Source: Mycoplasma buteonis
GTDB lineage: Bacteria; Bacillota_I; Bacilli_A; Mycoplasmatales; Metamycoplasmataceae
Reading direction: 5' to 3'
NCBI RefSeq assembly: GCF_000733865.1
Contig: NZ_JPOK01000007.1
Span: 37,892-101,891, forward strand
Length of the DNA: 64,000 nt
Shown here in pieces: positions 55,301 through 64,000 of this stretch. Within the stretch, counting starts at the first letter, position 1; each line of letters starts with the position of its first letter. Under the pieces are notes generated by a model that was not told the DNA's origin, made no database searches, and worked only from the letters and a program-made list of their open reading frames with translations. The position numbers and the translations under genes are program-made.

Positions 55301-58300
55301 CGGTAAAAAAACAGAATTTGATGAAAAACTCAAACAAGCAGAAAATTTAGTAAATATTCAAGAAGGGCAAAATTCTGATAATGCAGCAGTTCAAACATTA
55401 ATATCAGAGCTTCAACAAAAATGAGATGCTCTTGATGGAGATACTCAATTACAAAAAGCTAAAGCAGAGGCATTAAAGAAAGTTGAGCCTGAAGAAGGAC
55501 AAGAAGCTGAACTTAAATATTTAACAAATCCTCAAAAAGAAGCTCTGAAAGCTAAAATCGCTTCAGCTCCTTCGAAAGCAGAGCTAGCAAAAATTATGGA
55601 AGAAGCTTCTAAATTGAACGATGCTATGAAAAAACTTTCAGAACTTCGTACAGATACAAGTACAACAATTAAAGGTGTAAACTACAAAGAAGCTGATAAG
55701 CCTAAACAAACAGATTATCAAAATGCAGTAAGAGAAGCATTAAAAATTAACTCTGCAAGTGCAAATCCTACTTTAGAGGAAGTAAATGCAGTTTTAAAGA
55801 CTTATGATGCTGCTAAAAAAGCTCTTAATGGTGAACAAAAATTAAGTGATGCTAAAGCTAAAGCTACAGAAAAAATAAATTCATTATCTAATCTTAATGA
55901 TGCTCAAAAGCAAGAATTATTAAAAGAAGTAGAAAAAGCAACTTCTATTGGTGATCTAAATACTATACAAACTGATGCTGAAAATTTAAACACAAAAATG
56001 AATGATTTAAAAACAGCTATTGCTAAAGCTAATGAATATAAGGAAAATCAAAACTATAAAGATGCAACAGAAACACCTAAAAAGAATTTTGATGAAGCTA
56101 TTTCTGGTGCAGATTCTAAAGTATCTAATCAAAATATTTCAGCTGAAGATATAGATAATTTATTAAAAGACCTATCAGAGAAAAAAGAAGCTCTTGATGG
56201 TGCACAAGAATTAACAAAAGCTCAAGAAGAAGCTAATAACTCAATTGATGATTTAACAAATTTAACTGAAAGTCAAAAAACTAAATTAAAAGATTTAGTT
56301 AACGATAAATCAACCAAAGAAGAAGTAGCTGCAGCTTTAGAAGAAGCTAAAAAACTTGATGAAGCAATGAAAGCTCTTAAAGATGCAAAAGAAAAAGCTG
56401 AACAGGCAAAAGATACTACAAATTATAATTATTCAGATGAAGATAAAAAAGAAAAATTAGATACAGAATTATCTAATGCTCAAGGTGCACTGCAAGATTC
56501 AGTAACTCAAAGCATCGATTTAGAAGAAATCAAAAGACAAACTAGTGAGTTAAATACTGCTGTTGCTCAGCTTAACGGTGATGCAAAACTCCAAAAAGAT
56601 AAAGAAGCTTTAAAACAAAAAATTTCTAATTTACCTTATTTAAATGATACACAAAAAACAGCTTTAAAACAAAAAGTTGATCAAGCAACAAACACTGAAG
56701 AAGTGCAAGCAGTTGAAACTACTTCAGATGACTTAAATAATGTAATGAGAGAATTAACAATCGAAGCTCAAAATGATGCTCAAATCAAAGATAAACCTAA
56801 ATATACAGATGCAGAATCACAAAAACAAAGTGCATTTGATTCAGCTTTAGAAGAAGCACAAAATGCAATTAAAACAAATGGTGATAACCTTGATCAAGCA
56901 GCAGTTACAGCACTTAAAAATAAATTATCAGAAGCTAAAGCGGCTCTTAATGGTGATGCAAAAATTAACGAAGCCAAAACAAAAGCTATTGAAGAAATCA
57001 ATAAATTAAGTAATCTAAATGATGCACAAAAAGCTGAATTAATTAAAAACATTAATGACGAAGCTACAGACACTCTTGCAAAGGTAAATAAAGTACTTGA
57101 AGATGCTAAAGCTCTTGATGATGCTATGAAAGGCTTAAAAGACGCTTTACAAACTATTAAAGATGCTAATTATGCACAAGATTCAAATTATTTAAATGCT
57201 ACTGAATCACTTAAAAATAATTTTGATGGAAAAATCACTGATTCTACTAATTTAACTAATTCAACTGGTAATGCTGTTATGAACGTTGCTGACATAAATA
57301 ATCTTAAAGATAATTTAAATAATGCTTACAATGCTCTTGATGGTAATAAGCAACTTGAAGATGAAAAAACAAGTGCTTTAGCTGATTTAGAAAACAAATG
57401 AAATAACCTTAATAAAGCTCAAAAAGAAGCGGTTAAAAATGCAATTAATGCTTCACAACTAAAAGAAAATGTAGCGGCTGAAGTTACAAAAGCATTAGAA
57501 TTAAATGAAGCAATGGGTGATTTAAATGCTCTAGTTAATTCATACAAAAATCCTAGTGTTCTTGGCTCAGAAGACTATACAAACGCGGATCAAAATCTTA
57601 AAGAAGAATTTAAGAAGCAATCTGATTCAGCAAACCAATTAGTAAATCTTGAAAGTGATGAAGCACAAAATCTTGATAAAAATGCAGTTGTTGCTCTAAA
57701 AGATGCTTTAAAAAAAGCTAGAGAAGCACTTAATGGTGAAGAAAAACTAAACACTGCTAAAACAAATGCACTAGCAGAATTAGAAAAATTAACTCACTTA
57801 AATGACGCACAAAAAGAAGCAGCTAAAAAATTAATTAATGGTGCTAAAAATGATGAATCTGTGGCAAATGCTCTTAGTGATGCTCAAACATTAAATCAAA
57901 AAATGGATGAGTTAAATAAAGCTATTGAAGCTGCTAAAAAAACAAAAGAAACACAAAATTACAAAGATGCTTCTTCAGAAAAAAGCTCAGCATTTGATAC
58001 AGCTTATAGTGCTGCAAATAGAGAAAACGATAAAGAAGCAGGTACGGCTATTGATAGTGCAAAAGCTCAAGAGTTAATCAACGCTTTAAAACAAGCACAA
58101 AGCAATCTTGATGGTGTAGATAAAATTACACAAAGTAAACAAGATGCACTTGATGCTATTGACAATGCTAATAATTTAACAGATGCTCAAAAGAAAGCTC
58201 TCAAAGAAGATGTTGGTAATGCTACAACTTTAGATCAAATTGAAAAAATTAAAGAAAAAATTCAACCACTTGATGATGCTATGAAAGCTCTCAAAGAAGC

Positions 58301-60872
58301 AAAAACAGCAGCTGATGCAGCAAAAGCTACATCTGATTACACAAACGCAGATTCAGAAAAACAAACCGCTTTTGATGAAGCTAAAACAAATGCATCTAAT
58401 GCTTTACTTCCGACTGCAAACTTAAGTTTAGAAGATGTTAAAAATGCTACTACAACTCTTCAAACAGCAACAAAAGAGTTAAATGGTGATGAAAACTTAG
58501 CAACAAAAAAACAAGAATTACTTGAAAAAATTAATCAAGCAGAAAACTTAAATAAAGCTCAAAAAGATGCTTTAAAATTAGAAGTAAATAATGCTGAATC
58601 TCTTACAAGCTTAAATAATATTAATGCTAAAATTCAACCACTTGATGATGCAATGAGTGCTTTAAAAGATAAAATTAAAGCACTTGAAAACGTTAAAAAT
58701 ACTAACAACTACAAAGATGCTACTCCTGAAACTAAAGAAGCTTATGATACAGCAGCACAAAATGCACAAGATGCTTCACAATACACAACTGGTTCAAACT
58801 TAACAAAAGAGGAAGTTGAAGACTTAGTAAATAACTTAGAAACTGCACACAATGGACTTAATGGTGATAAGGAATTTGAAGATAAAAAAATAAACGTTCT
58901 TGATGCTATTGATAAAATGCAAAATCTTAACGATGCACAAAAGAAAGCTTTAAAAGAAAAAATTAACACTTCAGATGTTACAACAGTAGATGATTTAGAT
59001 AACCTTTTAGGTGATGCACAAAGATTAAATGAAAAAATGTCAGCATTAAAAGAAGCTCTTGATAACGCTAAAAAAATTAAAGAACAAGGTAAATATCTTG
59101 ACGCAACTAATAAAGGAGAACTTGATAATCCGTTTAATTCAGGTAATGCAGCCTTAGACAAAGCAAAAGGAACTAACCTTTCTGAAGACGAAATTCAAAC
59201 CTTAATTAACAATTTAAAATTAGGTGCGGAAAAACTTGATGGTGAAGCTCAATTAGCAACTAAAAAAACTGAAGCTAAAAACGCAATTGATGCTATGGAA
59301 AACTTAACAGCAGAGCAAAAAGAAGCACTTAAAAAGAAAATAGATGAAGCTGATACTGACACTATTGAAAAAGTAAATAAAATACTTGAAAACGCTAATT
59401 CTCTTGACAAAGCAATGAAATTACTTAAAGATGCTCAAAAGAGTGCTAATAGCACTAAAAATTCACCTGATTACAGAGACAGTGACGCTGATAAGAAAGA
59501 AAATCTAGATTCACAATTAGAAAAGGCAAATACAACAGTAAACAGTACAAATTCATTAGATGTAGAAGCAATCAAAAAAGAAGCTAAAGCTCTTAATAGT
59601 ACTACAGAAGCTCTTAATGGTGATGAAAAATTTGATGCTCTAAAAGAACAAATTGAACAAGCTTTAGCTGAAAATCCTGCTTTTGAAAATTCAAACATTT
59701 TCCAATTATCTTCACCAGAGCAACAAAAAGCTTATAAAGATGCAATTAAGTTAGCACAAGATTTAAAAGATAACAATAAGTTAAACAACCAAGCTCAAAC
59801 AGTAAGTGATCTTCAAAAAATTCTTGATGATATTAAAGCAGCTAAAGATCAAGTTCTATCTAAAATTGCTGATGCAATTAATGAAATTAATGCATTACCA
59901 AATCTTAGTGATGAACAAAAAGCCGATTACATTAACAAACTTCACAATAATCCAAATAATTTAGATGATATTTTAGCTGACGCAAAAGCTGAAAATAATC
60001 GAAAACAAGATGCTATTGATCAAATTAATAATCTTGAAAACTTATCAGAAATTGATAAACAAAAATACATTAATGATGTTAAAAATGATAATGCTACATC
60101 AAAAGAAAATGTTCAAAACATTGTTGATAAAGCAAAAGAAGCTAATACCTTAGTTAAAGACATTATTAAAGGATTAAAAGACTTAGCTAATAATTATGAT
60201 TTAGCTAAAGCTAACGAGTTAAAAGATAAAATTAAGAATTTAACTGGAAAAATCACAAATCCTAGTGACTTTGAAAACACATTAAATCAAATTGAAAATA
60301 ACGAAAAAACAAAAGAACTTCTTGATCAACTTAGAAATACACCTTCTGATTCTCCTGAAGCTTCACAACTTATGGAAAATATTAATAAGTTAACAAAAGA
60401 AAATCAACCTAGTGCTACAAATCCAGAGCTTAACAATCTTATTAAAAGCGAAAATACAAATAGTAAAACAAACAAAGATATGTTATCTGCTATCCAAAAA
60501 ATTGTTGACGGAATTAAAAACAATAACTTTGATGACGTTAACAAAGGAAATAAAGAATTAAATAGCATGGGTGTTTCAAATAATAACGAATTAGTATTTA
60601 ACATGAAAATTAAAAATGCTTTAAATATATTTGCAAAAGATCCGTCAGATGTTACATCAAAAGATATTGAAATTTTAAAATCTGTTAAATTTGACAAAGC
60701 TGATGAAATTATTAAAACAGCATATCTAGAAAAATTAAATGCTTTATTCAATCTTCATGGAATCAAACTTGATAGTGAAGAGCTAAAATGACCATGATGA
60801 CTTGTTTTAGCAACAGCAACCGCTGGAGCACTTGCAACTATTTACGGAATTATCAAAAACAAGAAAAAATAA
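52398..60872 (+). CDS. Giant surface protein with FIVAR/GA modules (Ebh-like), 2824 aa
   Basis: Largest gene of the window. Residues 1-30 form a cleavable signal peptide (LLTSTGVLLTTALPLAVSAA, no lipobox). Residues 31 to about 700 form a unique, Trp- and Tyr-containing region without recognised domain. Residues about 760-2410 hold 13 tandem modules of about 126 aa, each with a FIVAR-like part and a GA-type three-helix part whose core is L(N/T)DAQKxALK. Then come about 390 helical residues with two degenerate GA motifs. The end, WPWWLVLATATAGALATIYG plus KNKKK, anchors it in the membrane. The architecture resembles staphylococcal Ebh and other albumin- or matrix-binding proteins, so adhesion is likely. 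TGA-coded Trp are common. Start ATG behind AAAGGAAA. Confidence 0.88.
54676..59613 (+). repeat. 13 tandem FIVAR/GA-coding repeats of about 380 bp
   Basis: Unit borders marked by L(N/D)Gxxx (such as LNGDAKL, LNGEEKL) occur at about 54676, 55054, 55432, 55828, 56194, 56572, 56947, 57335, 57733, 58110, 58480, 58858, 59236 and 59614, an even spacing of 366-398 bases. Each unit runs LNGD...AK...L..LNDAQK.ALK...A..LD.AM..LK...NY.DA...K..FD. The copies are diverged in DNA, so this is old duplication rather than recent expansion, though exact blocks such as those coding GIQPLDDAM-like segments recur in adjacent units 10 and 11. Confidence 0.85.
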
Positions 60873-60875
60873 GAA

Positions 60876-60907
60876 AAATCTTGCTGGTTAACCAGCAGAT
60901 TTTTTTA
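60876..60907 (+). terminator. Terminator after the giant surface protein gene
   Basis: AAATC, then the palindrome TGCTGGTTAACCAGCA, then GATTTTTTT, directly after the stop codon. Confidence 0.9.
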
Positions 60908-60947
60908 TCTTTTTATTGCACTCCTTTCAATTCTTTATGTAATTTAA

Positions 60948-60953
60948 TATAAT
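60948..60953 (+). promoter_or_regulatory. -10 box of parC
   Basis: TATAAT 43 bases before the parC ATG, between the terminator of the giant gene and parC. Confidence 0.55.
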
Positions 60954-60996
60954 TAAAATTACATAAAAATAGTTAAAAATTGTCAGTAGGTAAATT

Positions 60997-63582
60997 ATGA
61001 AAAAAGAAAAAGTAATTGAAAAACTTATAAATGAATCTTTAGAAAAGATTATGTCAGATCGTTTTGGAAAGTATTCTAAGTACATTATTCAACAAAGAGC
61101 ACTTCCAGATGTAAGAGACGGACTAAAGCCAGTGCAACGTAGAATTCTTTTTTCTATGTTCGGATTAGGACTAGAATATGACAAACAATATAAAAAATCA
61201 GCAAGAATTGTTGGTGATGTAATTGGTAAATATCACCCACATGGTGATAGCTCTGTCTACGAAGCAATGGTTAACATGTCACAGTGATGAAAAATGAATA
61301 TGCCACTTTTAGACATGCATGGTAATATCGGTTCAATTGATGATGACCCGCCTGCCGCAATGCGTTATACTGAAGTTAAAATGTCTAAAATTGCAAACTA
61401 TATTCTTGGTGATATTAAAAAAAATACAGTTCAATTTGTACCAAACTTTGACGATTCAGAAACTGAACCTATTGTCCTACCTAGTATTTTTCCAAATGCA
61501 TTGGTTAACGGAGCAAAAGGTATTGCAATCGGGATGGCAACAGAAATGCCACCACATAATCTTGGTGAAATTTTAGATGCTACAATTTACAAAATTAAGC
61601 GCCCTGAAGCAACGCTAGAAAAATTGATGACTTTTGTTAAGGGACCTGATTTTCCTACTGGTGGACAAATATATGGAACTAAAGGAATTGAAGAAGCATT
61701 CGAAACTGGTAGAAACGAAAAAAATAAAATTAAACTCTTTTGTAAATACTCAGTTTTTACAAAAGGTAAAAATCAATTTATTCAAATTACTGAAATTCCT
61801 TATGGAATTATTAAGTCTAAATTAGTTTATGACATAGACTTAATAATTAATAATCATGATATTGATGGAATAGTAGAAATTAAAGATCAATCCGATCGTG
61901 ATGGTTTAAATATTTTAATTACGTTAGAAGAAAATGCTAATTTAGATAGCATTTTAGGTTATTTATTCCAAAAAACACAAATGCAAATTACTTACTCATA
62001 CAATAATGTTGTTATCAAAAACAATGCACCTGTGACTTTAAACTTAACTAAATTACTTGATAGTTACATTCAGCATATTTCTGATGTTAAAACCAAAACA
62101 CTTGAATTTGATTTAATTAAAAATCAAATTCGTTTAGAAATAGTTGAAGGTTTTATTAAAGTTTCCGAAATTACCGATCAAATTATTAATGTTATTCGTA
62201 AATCAGAAGGTTCGAAAGCAGGAGTTATTCGTGATTTAATTGAAAAATTTGCTTTTAGTGAAAACCAAGCTAAAGCTATAGCAGAGTTAAGACTTTATCG
62301 CTTAAGTAAAACCGATAAAGAAGCATACTTAATCGAAAAAGCTCAGTTAGAAGAATTAATAAAAAACATTAAATTACTTCTTAATGACAAAAATAAATTT
62401 CACGAATTTTTAATTAGTCAGTTGCAAGAAATTAAAAAAGAATTTGCAACACCACGTAAAACAATAGTTCATGAAAAAGAATTTGATTTTTCATATTCAG
62501 AACTAGATTTAATTAAAGAAGAAGATGTTAATATCGGAATTTCACGTCAAGGATACATTAAACGTATTTCTCAGCGTGTCGCCGATAGTAATGAATTTTC
62601 AAATTACGTTTTAAAAGATGAAGATTACTTAATTCATTATGAAAAAAATAATACTTTAAATAGCTTACTAATCTTTACCAGCATGGGTAATTATGCAATC
62701 ATTCCAATTTACAAGATTAATGAATCAAAATGAAAAGACTTAGGAATGCATTTAACGGATTTTGTTGACGTACATCCTAGCGAAGAAATTGTTTCAATTA
62801 TTGAAGTAAAAGATTGAGACTCTTTAGTTTACGTTGCAATCGGAACTCAAAAAGGAATGTTCAAAAAAGTTTTACTTAAGGACTTTTTAGTTACTCGTTT
62901 AAACAAAGTTTATACCGCAATTAACATTGAAAAAGATGATCAAGTAGTTAATGCTTGTTTAACTAATGGAATGCAAGATATTATCATACTAACTAAAAAT
63001 GGTCTTTCAAGTAAATACTCTGAAAACGAACTAGGACTTTATGGACCAAAAGCTAAAGGAAATAAAGGAATTTATCTATCATTAAAAGATCAAGTTTCTA
63101 ACTTTACAGCCGCACTAAATGAAGATGTTATTACTTTTTTAACAGATGATGGATTTTTAAAGAAAATTAGATGTAAAAAAATACCTAATATTCCCAAAAA
63201 CATAAAAGGAAAACCTATTTTTAAAGAAGAAACTGACAGTAAAGAATTTATTGTCTCTGACATGTATCCAACAAGAGAAGATGATCTGTTACTCATTAAA
63301 AATACTTTAGGTCAAACATTTTTAGAACCAATTAAACAATATTCTTTTTCTACAGCAAATCCGAGTTTGATTGAAGTTAAGATCCCAAACTTATTAAAAG
63401 TGAGAATTAAAAAACATTATAGTGATCAAAAAATTAAAGTGAATAAATCAGAATTATTTACTAAAGAAAAACAAGAAACTGAAGAGACAGTTTTTGTAAA
63501 AAATACTAAAAAAATTGAAGATATTAATTTTGACGAAATCGATAAAAAGTTATCAGAATTTCGTGAAAAATTTAAAAAATAA
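60997..63582 (+). CDS. parC: DNA topoisomerase IV subunit A
   Basis: Breakage-reunion subunit of topoisomerase IV, which unlinks daughter chromosomes. The 861-aa protein has the ParC/GyrA N-terminus ([20 protein letters not shown]), the quinolone-determining [14 protein letters not shown] with the usual Ser and Glu, and MRYTE with catalytic Tyr 124. The strand before it reads [12 protein letters not shown], where most ParC/GyrA have GSIDGDxAAAMR. The C-terminal half holds the beta-pinwheel blades typical of ParC rather than the GyrA box. The start is ATG at 60997 with a weak AGTAGGT site. parE is not adjacent. TGA-coded Trp occur at WWKM and further on. Monocistronic. Confidence 0.93.
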
Positions 63583-63593
63583 TTGCATATTTT

Positions 63594-63637
63594 TAGCACA
63601 AATTCTATTCATAAAAATGGAATTTGTGCTTTTTTTA
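63594..63637 (+). terminator. Terminator after parC
   Basis: Eleven-base perfect stem AGCACAAATTC / GAATTTGTGCT with a loop of 14 bases and a run of seven T. Confidence 0.88.
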
Positions 63638-63670
63638 ACTAAATTTACCTTAAAAAGCAATTTTTTTGAA

Positions 63671-63690
63671 TATATATATATATATATATA
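63671..63690. repeat. (TA)10 tract upstream of the second exported protein gene
   Basis: Ten perfect TA units, 160 bases before the start codon at 63850 and about 25 bases upstream of the -10-like TAAAAT at 63715-63720, which is preceded by TGC (extended -10 form). It is the second such tract in the window. Confidence 0.7.
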
Positions 63691-63849
63691 TGAAATAAAT
63701 AAAAAATATTGTGCTAAAATTCTTGCACTATTAAAAATAGTAGTCAAGATATTAAAAATATAAGTTTAAAACATTTTAGTATCAGAAAAATTAAATATTA
63801 AATATAAAAAATTAATCAAGATTGTTTGTTTAATTTACGAAGGGATAAA

Positions 63850-64000
63850 ATGAAAAATAAAAGGACACTTTTACTAATAAGTGCAACTGCCACGCTCGGC
63901 TCTCTAACTTCATTAGCATTTTCAGCCCAAACCGTTGAAACTAGTGCTAATACTAGGACAGTACCTAGTCCAAGTTCTTCAAGCGAAACAATTAACTGAA
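63850..64000 (+). CDS. Exported surface protein, 5' end only
   Basis: Start ATG at 63850 with GAAGGGA upstream; only the first 50 codons are in the window. Residues 1-27 are a signal peptide (MKNKRTLLLISATATLGSL, cleavage near AFSA-Q) without lipobox, followed by a Ser/Thr/Pro-rich stretch. The layout, a Lys-rich start, Thr/Leu/Ala core, and then PSPSS near residue 40, resembles the start of the giant FIVAR/GA protein on the other side of parC, suggesting a related surface protein. The rest is unknown. Confidence 0.7.

Noticed and set aside
54676..59613. Regular 380-bp repeats as a possible CRISPR or mobile-element signature
   Set aside because: The period is in coding frame, copies are diverged and encode FIVAR/GA modules; there are no short identical repeats with spacers.
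63515..63763. Open frames on both strands over the parC end and TA tract
   Set aside because: They run through the terminator and the TA repeat and overlap parC in another frame; no ribosome site or plausible protein.

Overview
The window is AT-rich and reads as a mollicute chromosome. Nearly every long gene is interrupted by TGA when read with the standard code and becomes one intact protein when TGA is read as tryptophan (genetic code 4). Lipobox lipoproteins dominate, there is no cell-wall gene, and single-copy genes are packed in overlapping operons. Gene content and order (hprK-lgt-trxB, an opp operon with a giant OppA, a nuclease-linked CUT1 ABC operon, a PDxFFG protein, GA-module surface proteins) point to the hominis-group mycoplasmas (Mycoplasmopsis/Metamycoplasma). 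I do not assign a species. No tRNA, rRNA, CRISPR array or transposase was seen.

Layout. 1-1618 (minus): a HAD phosphatase cut by the window edge, and recO. 1753-8309 (plus): a compact operon asp23-like, fakA, plsX, rnc, smc, a condensed form of the Gram-positive yloU-yloV...plsX...rnc-smc cluster. 8620-12184 (plus): an 878-aa lipoprotein behind a TA-repeat promoter, and a small multi-pass membrane protein. 12233-25331 (minus): a 13-kb operon in which a 1784-aa membrane-anchored protein with a zinc-protease motif (PDxFFG family) is followed at once by oppA-oppB-oppC-oppD-oppF. 25405-28302 (minus): a 965-aa lipoprotein. 28810-30571: an SPFH/Band 7 protein convergent with a small lipoprotein. 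30665-41086 (minus): a seven-gene ABC operon: binding lipoprotein, thermonuclease lipoprotein, ATPase with a large insertion, two CUT1 permeases, a 91-aa membrane protein and a 611-aa lipoprotein. 41567-46274 (minus): rsmG, prs, trxB, lgt, hprK. 46320-52080 (minus): a small HTH regulator, uvrB, an unknown 159-aa protein, uvrA, and a separate 36-aa basic protein gene. 52398-64000 (plus): a 2824-aa surface protein with about 13 tandem FIVAR/GA modules, parC, and the start of a second exported protein with a similar leader.

How it fits together: the window carries three scavenging or surface systems typical of a parasite without biosynthesis. They are protein cleavage plus oligopeptide import (PDxFFG-Opp), nucleic-acid cleavage plus import (nuclease-ABC), and variable adhesive surface proteins. 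Three surface-protein genes have a homopolymer or TA-dinucleotide tract in the upstream region, the kind of sequence that drives phase variation in other mycoplasmas. The remaining genes are housekeeping: phospholipid synthesis, RNA processing, chromosome segregation, nucleotide excision repair, topoisomerase IV, PRPP synthesis, lipoprotein maturation, redox and HPr phosphorylation.
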